A stretch of DNA of 64,000 bases from the NCBI RefSeq assembly GCF_014649795.1, contig NZ_BMTS01000007.1, forward strand, positions 124,001-188,000. The letters are read 5' to 3'. A model generated the notes under the pieces. That model was not told the DNA's origin, did not search any database, and saw nothing but the letters and a program-made list of their open reading frames with translations. A program made the translations under genes and the position numbers. Shown here piece after piece: positions 36,068-44,595 of this stretch (the stretch's first letter is position 1; every line of letters starts with the position of its first letter). The DNA is from Streptomyces melanogenes (GTDB lineage Bacteria > Actinomycetota > Actinomycetes > Streptomycetales > Streptomycetaceae).

Positions 36068-36711
36068 TGCTGCTCCCCTTCATTCCTCGGGTATTGCGCT
36101 GAATCCGTTGATCGGATGCTGCGATGCACGAAAGGCGCCGCTGACCTGCAAGGATGTGGGGAGTTGAGTGCGTATCCGGTGCGAGAGTCGAAGCACCTTT
36201 CCGGGGAGTGAGCGTACAGGGCGAGACCGTCGCCTGGTGGCGAGAAGTCGTTATGTGAGCCTTCGGTCAGGGTTACTCCAGCGGGTTTTGTCGGGTCTTG
36301 ACTTGATGAACAGCGGGGCTTGGGATTTGGTGAGGATGCCGCGACTGATGGGGCGTTAGAGCGGTAGATGGTCCAAGCAGGTCAACGGCGCATTGGTGTT
36401 TCACTCATGCTCGACCCACGAATACGACCCGGCCGGAAAATGCCGCCTCGGTGTCTACTGTGCATCCGCCGCGAACATGACCCCGCCTCACCACACCGGG
36501 ATGGGTCTGGCACGGCAGCCTCCAAACGACTGGTGAATATCGCCGAAATCCTCAACGCGACCTCCGGGCCGAGGGGGTGGGTCGGCCGACCCGTCGGTGG
36601 GAAGGCAACCGGCGACGAGGACGTGCTCGGCAAGTTCGACGGATCTGGAGGCGTTGGTGATTCGATGGGCCACCGCAGTGCAACGGAACACGCCGCCTCG
36701 GAGGTATCGCA
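36068..36711. other. intergenic region between methyltransferase and rph
   Basis: About 640 bp holding the divergent start regions of the methyltransferase (-) and rph (+). Short open frames (for example 36368-36715, + strand) lack ribosome sites and protein-like composition, and I do not call them. A candidate rph promoter is at 36298-36326. GC content is lower than in the flanking genes between about 36,070 and 36,420. Confidence 0.5.
36298..36326 (+). promoter_or_regulatory. candidate rph promoter with half of a rifampin-associated element
   Basis: TTGACT (36298-36303) and TGGGAT (36321-36326) are 17 nt apart. GGGGCTTG at 36315-36322 equals the left half of the rifampin-associated element reported upstream of rph and helR genes, but the right half is not recognisable. 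The distance to the rph ATG (about 385 nt) is long, so this is tentative. Confidence 0.3.
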
Positions 36712-39318
36712 ATGACTGAGCAGTACGTGGTGGATCTCCAAGAGGTCGACGCGACGCAGATCGCGGTCGTGGGTGGCAAGGGCGCGCAGTTGGGCGGTCT
36801 GTCGGGGATCGAAGGCGTTCGCGTGCCGGGCGGCTTCTGCGTGACGACGGACGCCTTCCGGCGGGTCATGGCCCAGGTGCCGTCGATCGAGGACCGGCTC
36901 GATCAGTTGTCGCGCTTGAACCCGGACGACCGGGAGGAGATCCGCACACTCAGCGCGCAGATCCGCCGGAGCATCGAGGGGATCGCCATCCCGGGTGATC
37001 TCTCGGCGGCCATCGTTGGCGCGCTCACCCCGTTCGGCGAGCAAACCGCGTACGCCGTCCGGTCCAGCGCGACGGCGGAGGACCTGCCGACGGCCTCCTT
37101 CGCCGGTCAGCAGGACACGTACCTGAACGTCATGGGAGCGACGGCGATCCTCCAGCACGTCAGCCGGTGCTGGGCCTCGCTGTTCACCGAGCGGGCGGTG
37201 ACCTACCGTCGGCGGAACGGCATCGAGGACCGCGCGGTCCACATGGCCGTGGTCGTGCAGCGGATGGTGTTCCCGCGTGCGGCCGGCATCCTGTTCACGG
37301 CCGATCCCGTCACGGGCAACCGGAAGGTCGCCACGGTGGACGCCGGTTGGGGCCTCGGCGAGGCCCTGGTCTCCGGCTTGGTGAACCCGGATGTGTTCAA
37401 GGTGCGAGACGGCGAGGTCGTCGCCAAAGCGATCGCCGCCAAGAAGTGTGCCGTTCACGCCCTTCCGGTCGGTGGCACGGAGGAGGTGGCGATCGACGCG
37501 CAGCGGCAGGAGCAGCCGGCGCTGACGGATGTGCAGGCAGTGGAGCTCGTGCGGCTCGGGCGGCGGATCGAAGCGCACTTCGGCCGTCCTCAGGACATCG
37601 AATGGTGCCTGGCCGATGACGGCTTCCAGATCGTTCAGAGCCGGCCGATCACGACGCTGTTCCCCGTCCCCGAGACCGACGACCAGGAGAATCACCTCTA
37701 CGTCTCCGTCGGCCATCAGCAGATGATGACCGACCCCATGAAGCCCCTGGGGCTTTCCATCTGGCAGCTGACGGCCATGGCGCCGATGCACGAGGCCGGC
37801 GGGCGGCTGTTCGTCGACGTCACCCGGCGCCTGGCCTCGCCCGCGAGCCGCGCCGCCCTCCTGGACCTCATGGGGAGGGGCGATCCGCTGGTGCGGGACG
37901 CGCTGGAGACCGTACTCGACCGCGACGACTTCGTCCCGTCGCTCCCTGACGCGGGGCCCGGCGGGCCGCCGACCAGTGGCGCGCCCGCCCCGATCGAGAC
38001 CGATCCGGCCATCGTCACCCAGCTGATCGAGCGCAGCCAGACGTCCATCGAGACCCTGCGGCGCGACATCCATACGAAGACCGGACCGGCACTGTTCGAC
38101 TTCCTGCCGGAGGCCTTCGAGGAGCACAAGCGGGTCCTCAGAGATCCGCTGAGCATGCAGGCGATCATGGCGGGGATGGAGGCCACCTGGTGGCTCAACG
38201 ACAAGCTGGGGGAATGGCTGGGGGAGAAGAACGCGGCGGACACGCTCACGCTCTCGGCTCCCGGCAACGTCACGTCGGAGATGGGACTGGCGTTGCTGGA
38301 CGTCGCGGACGTGATCCGTCGGCGGCCGGAGGTGGTGGAGTTCCTGCAGGGCGTCGAGTACCTCGAAGACACGGCCTTCCTGGAGGAACTGGCGAAGCTC
38401 GCGGGCGGCACCGAAGCGCGCGACGCCGTGGAGGCCTACCTCGACCGGTACGGCATGCGCTGCGTCGGCGAGATCGACATCACGAGGCCGCGTTGGCGCG
38501 AGCGCCCGACCACACTTGTGCCCGTGATCCTCGACAACGTCAGGAACTTCGAGCAGGGCGCCGCCGAGCGGCGTTTCGAGGAAGGCCGCCAGAAGGCGCA
38601 GCAGAAGGAACAGGACGTGCTGTCACGCTTGCGTGCCCTGCCGGACGGGGACCGGAAGGCCGACGAGGCCAAGCGGATGATCGACCGGGTCCGCACCTTC
38701 ATCGGGTACCGGGAGTACCCGAAGTACGGCATCATCAGCCGCTACTTCGTCTACAAGCAGGCCCTGCTGAAGGAGGCCGAACGCCTCGTACAGGCCGGTG
38801 TGCTTCCTGAGCGGGAGGACGTCTTCTACCTCACGTTCCAGGAGTTCCACGAGGCCGTGTGTGCGAATCAGGTGGATGACCAGCTGATCCAGGACCGCAA
38901 GGACGCGTTCCGCTCGTACCACGCGCTCACACCGCCCCGTGTGCTCACCTCGGACGGCGAGGCCCTCACCGGGGCGTACCGGCGCGACGACGTGCCGACC
39001 GGCGCCCTGGTCGGCCTACCGGTTTCCGCGGGAACCATCGAGGGACGGGCCCGAGTCATCCTCGACATGGCGGAGGCCGATCTCCAAGCGGGCGACATCC
39101 TGGTCACGGCCTACACGGATCCCAGCTGGTCACCGCTGTTCGTCGGAATCGCGGGCCTGGTGACGGAGGTGGGCGGCCTGATGACCCATGGCGCGGTGAT
39201 CGCCCGGGAGTACGGCCTGCCCGCCGTCGTGGGCGTGGAGCAGGCCACTCGCCTGATCCGGGACGGGCAGCGGATCCGCGTGCACGGGACCGACGGGTAC
39301 GTCGAGATCCTGCCTTGA
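36712..39318 (+). CDS. rph: rifampin phosphotransferase (rifamycin-inactivating)
   Basis: 868 aa, the normal RPH length. Three domains as in PEP synthase-like enzymes: N-terminal ATP-grasp (residues about 1-330, with GGKGAQLGGLSG and AVRSSATAEDLPTASFAGQ), a rifampin-binding domain rich in helices (about 330-760, RNFEQGAAERRFEEG), and a C-terminal swivelling His domain with His826 in GGLMTHGAVIAREYG. The enzyme phosphorylates the ansa-chain C21 hydroxyl of rifamycins using ATP, giving AMP and Pi. GGAGG 8 nt before ATG. It is a chromosomal resistance gene of soil actinomycetes and does not imply a rifamycin cluster here. Confidence 0.95.
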   Translation: MTEQYVVDLQEVDATQIAVVGGKGAQLGGLSGIEGVRVPGGFCVTTDAFRRVMAQVPSIEDRLDQLSRLNPDDREEIRTLSAQIRRSIEGIAIPGDLSAAIVGALTPFGEQTAYAVRSSATAEDLPTASFAGQQDTYLNVMGATAILQHVSRCWASLFTERAVTYRRRNGIEDRAVHMAVVVQRMVFPRAAGILFTADPVTGNRKVATVDAGWGLGEALVSGLVNPDVFKVRDGEVVAKAIAAKKCAVHALPVGGTEEVAIDAQRQEQPALTDVQAVELVRLGRRIEAHFGRPQDIEWCLADDGFQIVQSRPITTLFPVPETDDQENHLYVSVGHQQMMTDPMKPLGLSIWQLTAMAPMHEAGGRLFVDVTRRLASPASRAALLDLMGRGDPLVRDALETVLDRDDFVPSLPDAGPGGPPTSGAPAPIETDPAIVTQLIERSQTSIETLRRDIHTKTGPALFDFLPEAFEEHKRVLRDPLSMQAIMAGMEATWWLNDKLGEWLGEKNAADTLTLSAPGNVTSEMGLALLDVADVIRRRPEVVEFLQGVEYLEDTAFLEELAKLAGGTEARDAVEAYLDRYGMRCVGEIDITRPRWRERPTTLVPVILDNVRNFEQGAAERRFEEGRQKAQQKEQDVLSRLRALPDGDRKADEAKRMIDRVRTFIGYREYPKYGIISRYFVYKQALLKEAERLVQAGVLPEREDVFYLTFQEFHEAVCANQVDDQLIQDRKDAFRSYHALTPPRVLTSDGEALTGAYRRDDVPTGALVGLPVSAGTIEGRARVILDMAEADLQAGDILVTAYTDPSWSPLFVGIAGLVTEVGGLMTHGAVIAREYGLPAVVGVEQATRLIRDGQRIRVHGTDGYVEILP

Positions 39319-39476
39319 CCGGTCACACCGGAGGGAGGTGCCACCTCTGGCACGGGGTGCCGGACGTGCACATGCGATCGGGGGCAGCGAGGTCGCCGCT
39401 TGCGCGCCGGTGGTACGGCCTGGCGAACAGCGCCAGGTCGCACCAGACATCAAGGCTAGAGGGCTACCCTGGCGAT

Positions 39477-39707
39477 ATGTTCAAGTCTCGCAAAGTGCAC
39501 GAAGGAGACGCCTGGGACGGCGTCGTCATCGACAAAACCCGTGGGATGACCGACGGCTCCAACCTGTACCACTACGTCGAGGTCCGCCTGCAGGACGGCA
39601 CGACCAAGAAGGCCCGCATCGAGAAGGCCCTCTGGGAAACGCTCAACACGGGCGACCATCTCGTCAAGGAACCAGGTTCCCCGGCTCCGGCAAAGGCACC
39701 TCAATAG
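39477..39707 (+). CDS. small conserved-type hypothetical protein (DUF7489-like)
   Basis: 76 aa, starting MFKSRKVHEGDAWDGVV and containing NLYHYVEVRLQDGTTKK and WETLNTGDHLVKE. It looks like a compact beta-rich domain with an oligonucleotide/OB- or SH3-like pattern. I recall similar short proteins in Streptomyces, but no function is established. The frame is open further upstream to 39315, yet the protein-like composition begins at ATG 39477, which has only a weak ribosome site. No signal peptide or membrane segment. Follows rph by 158 nt; no operon evidence. Confidence 0.65.
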   Translation: MFKSRKVHEGDAWDGVVIDKTRGMTDGSNLYHYVEVRLQDGTTKKARIEKALWETLNTGDHLVKEPGSPAPAKAPQ

Positions 39708-39919
39708 GAGCTCGCGACACGGGCCTTGGATGTGCCGGTCGGCGATGAGGCAGGTTGGCTGACCGGTTCGGCGAGCCAACGACAGGCTTCGGAGGCGATG
39801 ACGCTGAACGTCCGGCCGCGCCGACGACGCGCCAGCTACGTCGCGCGCGTGGCGTCGGCTTCGTCCAGAGCCTGCGCGCCGTGCGGTTCGCCCGGCCGCG
39901 CGAAGAGGGAGCCTGCGTC

Positions 39920-40288
39920 ATGACCGCTCAGCCCTTGCACTTCGACGGTCCCGGCGGCGACGAGCCCCGCCGGGTGCCGCCGATGCCCGAACGCACCCCC
40001 CAGGCGCTGCGCCTGGCCATCCAGGAGCACGCCCCCCACCTGCTGCCGGACTTCGAAGCCCACTGGCGCCGGGCGATCGGCGACGCCTTCGACCTCACCC
40101 CGGTCCCGGCCTTCATGCGGTTGTGGCGGACCCAGTACGCCATCGCCCGTGACCCCGACCTGGAAGCCCACCTGCGCGACCTCGAGGCCCGCGCGGCGAC
40201 GTCCGAGGATCCTGCCGAGTCCACCCGCATGCTGGCCGAGTACAGCCGTCTGCGCCGCCAGGCGGCTGCAGTGGAGCCCGGCCAGTGA
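39920..40288 (+). CDS. hypothetical protein, DUF6247-like
   Basis: 122 aa, hydrophilic and mostly helical, with TPQALRLAIQEHAPHLLPDFEAHW and FMRLWRTQYAIARDP in the middle. It resembles the DUF6247 family that is common in Streptomyces, often beside small toxin-like genes. No such partner is visible here. ATG 39920 follows GAGGGAG; the open frame continues upstream but with non-coding-like composition. A role as antitoxin-type or adaptor protein would be speculation. Confidence 0.6.
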   Translation: MTAQPLHFDGPGGDEPRRVPPMPERTPQALRLAIQEHAPHLLPDFEAHWRRAIGDAFDLTPVPAFMRLWRTQYAIARDPDLEAHLRDLEARAATSEDPAESTRMLAEYSRLRRQAAAVEPGQ

Positions 40289-40422
40289 CCGATGCATTTC
40301 CCGGCCCATCGTGACGGGGATCGTGCCCGTCGTGGTTGCCGGGTTCTGTGCCGGAGGACATTCTCGGAGAGGTCAAGGCCGGGTCCGTCGCGGTGGGAGA
40401 GACAAGCGTGGAGAGGGAAAGC

Positions 40423-41169
40423 GTGGAGGATCTGCCCACGTCGGCTTCCGAGCCTGACGGCTGTGTGGTCGTGCGCGTGCTCAGTTACAACGTTCGCTCG
40501 ATGCGCGACGACGTCGGCGCGCTCGCCCGGGTGATCCGGGCCTGTCGGCCCGACGTGGTGTGTGTTCAGGAGGCGCCGCGGTTCTTTCGCTGGCGCAAGG
40601 CCGCTGCCCGTCTCGCGAGGACTTCTGGGCTTGTTTACGTTACGGGCGGTGCCACTGCCTCCGGCCCCATGATCCTGTCCTCGCTCCGCGCCCACGTGGA
40701 GCGCACCGAGGACGTCCTGCTGCCCCGCACCCCCGGCCTGCACCAGCGCGGCTTCGCGACCGCCGTGCTGCGGTTCGGGCGGGTCCGGCTCGGTGTGCTC
40801 AGCTGTCATCTGAGCATCGACGACCGGGAGCGCTACGGGCAGGGTCGGCTGCTCCTCGACCAGCTGGCCGCCATGGACGTGCCGCACGCCGTCGCCGCGG
40901 GTGACCTCAACGACCGGCCCGACGGGCATACCTTCGGCCTACTCGCCGAGACTCTCCAGGACGGCTGGGCGACGAAGCCGTGGGGGCGGGAGCACACCAC
41001 CCGGTTGGGCGATCCGTTGCAGCGGATCGACGTCGTCTTCGCCACGGAGGGGGTTCAGGTGTTGGGGTGCGGGGTGCCGATGGGGCTCAGCGGAGTCGAG
41101 GAACGGGACCTGCGGGCAGCCACCGATCACTTGCCGGTGCTGGCTGCTTTGAGGGTGCCCCCTACCTAG
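40423..41169 (+). CDS. endonuclease/exonuclease/phosphatase-fold hydrolase
   Basis: About 248 aa. EEP fold motifs: VLSYNVRSMRDD (Asn metal ligand), VVCVQEAPRFF (Glu metal ligand), GVLSCHLS, AAGDLNDRP (Asp/Asn catalytic pair), RIDVVFA and the terminal TDHLPVLA (Asp-His). Cleaves phosphodiester or phosphate esters; homologues include nucleases and sphingomyelinase-like enzymes, and the substrate cannot be assigned. The start is unclear: GTG 40423 follows GAGAGGG with good spacing and is preferred, though TTG 40336 and GTG 40408 are in frame. No signal peptide. Its TAG stop shares the CTAG palindrome with the convergent ligase stop. Confidence 0.82.
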   Translation: MEDLPTSASEPDGCVVVRVLSYNVRSMRDDVGALARVIRACRPDVVCVQEAPRFFRWRKAAARLARTSGLVYVTGGATASGPMILSSLRAHVERTEDVLLPRTPGLHQRGFATAVLRFGRVRLGVLSCHLSIDDRERYGQGRLLLDQLAAMDVPHAVAAGDLNDRPDGHTFGLLAETLQDGWATKPWGREHTTRLGDPLQRIDVVFATEGVQVLGCGVPMGLSGVEERDLRAATDHLPVLAALRVPPT

Positions 41170-42701
41170 CGCGGATTCTCGCCGGGCACCGCGGCCCGCC
41201 TGACCTTGCCCATCGAGCTCTTCGGCAGCGAAGCCACGAAGTGGACCTCGGTGGGAACCTGGTGCGGCAGGAGCCGGGCGCGGCAGTAGGACGTCAGCTC
41301 CGTCGCGGAGAGCGGGGCTCCCGCGACGACGGTGGCCCGTACACGCTCGCCGGTGTCGTCGGTCGTCTCGCCCCACACCACCGCCTCGGCGACCGACGGG
41401 TGGGCCAGCAGGATCTGCTCCACCTCAAGAGGGTTCACCTTCTTGCCGCCCACATTGATGAAGGAGTCCTTGCGTCCGACCAGATGCAGATGGTCTTCGG
41501 GGCCGAGGCGAGCCACGTCGCCGGTTTTGTACCAGCCGTCGCGGAAGGCCCGCCGGGTGGCCTCGGGGTGGCCGAGGTAGTGCGTGAACATCGCGGGTGT
41601 CCGTACCAGCAGCGCCCCCTCCTCGCCTCGTGGCACCTCGTGCCCCTGCTCGTCGACGACCCGGACCCGCACGCCGGGCATGGGGCGGCCCACGCCGAGG
41701 TCCGCGCCGACGCCGTCCTCGGGTCGCCGCGCGGCGATGACTCCGGCTTCCGTGCAGCCGTAGACCTGCTGGATGTCCAGCCCGAGCCGCTCCCTGGCCC
41801 GCTGCGCCACGGCGGGTGGCAGGGCCGCCCCCGAGGAGAGGCACAGCCGCAGGGCGTCCGGCGGGCGCGGGGGAGACGAGCCCGCTGCCGCCGCGCGCGT
41901 CGTGAGGTCGTAGACCATGGGGGCGGCGACCAGCACCGTGCAGCCGTGCTGGTCCAGGGCCCGCAGGAGCTGTGCGGGGGAGAAGCGGCGGAGGAGGACG
42001 AGCTGCGCCCCGGCCCGCAGGGCGGTGACCAGTCCGGCGACCATGCCGAAGGAGTGCAGCAGCGGGACGGCGGCCAGGATGCGGTCGTCCTCGGTGATGC
42101 CGTAGGCGCGTGTGTAGAGGTCGCCGCCGTTGGCGAGGTTGCGCTGCGTGTGGACGGCGGCTTTCGGCTCTCCGGTCGAGCCGGAGGTGTACTGGTGGAG
42201 GAAAGGAGCGTCGGGCGCGGCGCTGGTCGGTGGCTCGTTGCCGTCGGCCTCCCGCGAGGGTGTGTCGCCCGGGTCCTCCACGGGGACGAAGGCGCGGTCG
42301 AGCGGGTCCTGGTCCTTGAAGCCGTTCAGCGCGGTGAGCCTCGCCGCGTGACCGACGACAGGCATGGGGCCCAACTTGTCTCGTACGAGGGTTAGTTGAG
42401 AATGGGGTGTGCCTGGTTCCAGGGGGACCACGCGCAGTCCGAGGTGTGCGGCGGCGAGGAAGGCGACGACGCAGTCCGGGGTGTTCTCCAGGAGCAACCC
42501 CGTCGTGACCTGCTCGGTGAGGCCGTGAGAGCGGAAGCGGCGCGCGGTGGTTCGTACCTTCGCGTGCAGTTCACCGTAGGTGAGGACGTCGTCCTCGCAG
42601 CGCACGGCGACGGCGTGCGGGCGGGTTCGGGAGGCGTCGTCGAGTAACGCCCCCAGGGTGGTGGGAAGTTGGTTCACTTCGGTGTCAGACGCGGTGGCCA
42701 T
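41166..42701 (-). CDS. free-standing AMP-forming acyl/aryl ligase
   Basis: 511 aa of the ANL superfamily. P-loop-like A3 YTSGSTGEPK near residues 169-178, A5 YGCTEAG, A7 WYKTGDVARL, the hinge A8 GRKDSFINVGGKKVNP and the catalytic lysine A10 in PKSSMGKVRR. It activates a carboxylic acid as acyl-AMP and probably passes it to CoA or another acceptor. The PLLHSFGM region is typical of acyl/aryl-CoA ligases rather than NRPS A domains. The ATG lies inside the end of the ABC exporter gene (17-nt overlap), so it is coexpressed with the exporter. Likely supplies an acyl or aryl starter for the nearby cluster (inference). Confidence 0.88.
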   Translation of the reverse strand: MATASDTEVNQLPTTLGALLDDASRTRPHAVAVRCEDDVLTYGELHAKVRTTARRFRSHGLTEQVTTGLLLENTPDCVVAFLAAAHLGLRVVPLEPGTPHSQLTLVRDKLGPMPVVGHAARLTALNGFKDQDPLDRAFVPVEDPGDTPSREADGNEPPTSAAPDAPFLHQYTSGSTGEPKAAVHTQRNLANGGDLYTRAYGITEDDRILAAVPLLHSFGMVAGLVTALRAGAQLVLLRRFSPAQLLRALDQHGCTVLVAAPMVYDLTTRAAAAGSSPPRPPDALRLCLSSGAALPPAVAQRARERLGLDIQQVYGCTEAGVIAARRPEDGVGADLGVGRPMPGVRVRVVDEQGHEVPRGEEGALLVRTPAMFTHYLGHPEATRRAFRDGWYKTGDVARLGPEDHLHLVGRKDSFINVGGKKVNPLEVEQILLAHPSVAEAVVWGETTDDTGERVRATVVAGAPLSATELTSYCRARLLPHQVPTEVHFVASLPKSSMGKVRRAAVPGENPR

Positions 42702-44595
42702 CGATCACGCTCTCCTCTCCGTTCCGGTCCGCGAGTCCGTTCGCCGGTGTCACCGCTCGTGCGTACGGCGCGGGGGTGTGGACCGGACGCTCGGGGTCGT
42801 CGGCGGGGTCGTCGTCGGGCTGCTGGTGGCGGAAGTAGCGGTCGTAGAGGTGGCGGTAGGCTCCGCCGCGAGCCAGCAGGGTCGTGTGGTCGCCCTGCTC
42901 GATGATCCGGCCGTCGTCGACGACGACGATCGTGTCCGCCTTGCGGACGGTGGGCAGCCGGTGGGCGACGACGATGGTCGTACGGTCCGCGGCGAGTGCC
43001 TCCAGGCCCTCCTGGATCTGGGCCTCCGTCAGGGGATCGATGCTGGCCGTGGCTTCGTCGAGGATCAGTACGGGGGCGTCTTGGAGGAAGACGCGGACGA
43101 GGGCGACGATCTGCCGCTGGCCGGTGGACAGGTTGCGCCCGCCCTCGTCGATGGGGGTGTCCAGGCCCTGCGAGAGCGGTGCCAGCCAGTCGCCGCCCGC
43201 CACCGCGCGCGCGGCCGCCTCGATCTCCTCCCGCCCGGCGCCCGGCCGGCCACGGGCGATGTTGTCCGCCACGGTCCCGGAGAAGAGGAACGGCGTCTGC
43301 GTCACCACGCCGAGGCGGCGCCGGTACTGTTCGAGGTCCAGAGTGCGTACGTCGAGGCCGTCGACGTCGATGCTGCCCTGCTGGAATTCGTAAGCGCGCA
43401 TGATCAGCCGCACCACGCTGGACTTGCCCGCCCCGGTGTGCCCCACGAGCGCCACGGTGCGGCCCGCCGGAATGGTGAGGCTCACGCCCTTGAGTACGGG
43501 ATGGTCGGCGTCGTAACCGAAGTGGACGTCGCGCAGCGTGAATTCACCGCGCAGGCGGGGCACCGGGACCCGGTCGCGCTGGCGCACCGACGGCTCGCGG
43601 TCGACGAGCGCGAAGACCCGCTCTCCCGCGGCCAGGCCTTGCTGAAGCTGGCTCCAGAAGGAGGCGATGCTGGTGAGCGGTGACCAGAACAGGGCCAGGG
43701 CCTCCAGGAACAGCACCCACTCGCCCGCCGACACGGACCCCGCGTCGACGCCGTGCCCGCCCACCAGGACCACGGCGACCGTGCCCAGACCCGTGAGGGA
43801 GATCAGCAGCGGGAAGATACCGCTGAACAGGCGGTTCAGTCGCACACTGGCCCGGAACCACTGGTGGTTGACCGCGTGCAGCTCGGCTTGCGCGGATTCC
43901 TGGTGGCTGTGGTTGCGCGCCACGGCGATGCCCCGCAGGGTCTCCTGGACGTATCCGTTGACCTCGGCCAGTGCCTGCTGTTGCTGCCTTGAGGCGTTGC
44001 GCGCGGCACGGCGGAAGGCGAGGCTGACGGCGACGATGAGCGCCGCCACGAGCGCCGTCACCAGGGCCAGCGGCACATTGATCACGAAGAGGGCGGTCAG
44101 CAGGATCACGATCATCAGTACTTGGCCGAGCAGGCTGAGCGCCAGGCTGATCAGCGTCGCGAACGCCTGGGTGTCGTTGGTGACGCGGCTGACCACCACA
44201 CCGGTGGGGTGGGCGTCGTGGAACGTCATGTCCTGGCGCATGGCCGCGGCGAACGCCTGCTCCCTCAGCTTGAGCACCACGTCCCCGGCCAGCGTCCCGG
44301 TCGTGCGCTCCTGGAGGAGCGTGAGCAGCCAGGCGGTGATGCCCGCGACGAGGATGGCCGTGACCAGCAGTGTCAGCCGGCCGTCGCCGTCGTCGTCCAC
44401 GGCCGAGTCCACGGTCCGGGCCAGCAGCAGGGGTACAGCGCTGCCCGCCGTCGCCGCGATGATCACGGCGATGGTCACGAAGGTCACCGCCCCGCCCCTG
44501 CCGCGGAAGTACGGAGCGATACGGCGGGTCAGCTCGCGGTCGCCGTAGCGGCGGTCGTAGCCGTCCGGCTCGATGCCCTCCAGCAGATGGGCCAT
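42685..44595 (-). CDS. ABC exporter half-transporter, consensus ATP site
   Basis: 636 aa. Type IV exporter: six membrane helices over residues about 35-325, then a nucleotide-binding domain from about 360 with Walker A GHTGAGKSS, signature LSTGQRQ (one change from LSGGQ), Walker B VLILDEATASID with the catalytic Glu, and the switch His in VAHRLPT. Pairs with the upstream half-transporter to form an asymmetric heterodimer. Its ATG overlaps the partner stop (TGATG). A proline- and acid-rich tail of about 45 residues follows the NBD. Likely exports a small hydrophobic or peptide-like product. Confidence 0.92.
   Translation of the reverse strand: MAHLLEGIEPDGYDRRYGDRELTRRIAPYFRGRGGAVTFVTIAVIIAATAGSAVPLLLARTVDSAVDDDGDGRLTLLVTAILVAGITAWLLTLLQERTTGTLAGDVVLKLREQAFAAAMRQDMTFHDAHPTGVVVSRVTNDTQAFATLISLALSLLGQVLMIVILLTALFVINVPLALVTALVAALIVAVSLAFRRAARNASRQQQQALAEVNGYVQETLRGIAVARNHSHQESAQAELHAVNHQWFRASVRLNRLFSGIFPLLISLTGLGTVAVVLVGGHGVDAGSVSAGEWVLFLEALALFWSPLTSIASFWSQLQQGLAAGERVFALVDREPSVRQRDRVPVPRLRGEFTLRDVHFGYDADHPVLKGVSLTIPAGRTVALVGHTGAGKSSVVRLIMRAYEFQQGSIDVDGLDVRTLDLEQYRRRLGVVTQTPFLFSGTVADNIARGRPGAGREEIEAAARAVAGGDWLAPLSQGLDTPIDEGGRNLSTGQRQIVALVRVFLQDAPVLILDEATASIDPLTEAQIQEGLEALAADRTTIVVAHRLPTVRKADTIVVVDDGRIIEQGDHTTLLARGGAYRHLYDRYFRHQQPDDDPADDPERPVHTPAPYARAVTPANGLADRNGEESVIDGHRV

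Noticed and set aside
36315-36333. Complete rifampin-associated element
   Set aside because: Only the left 8 bases fit; the right arm has no clear match, so a full element is not claimed.
36368-36715. 115-codon + strand frame before rph
   Set aside because: No ribosome site, disordered composition, and it overlaps the rph start.
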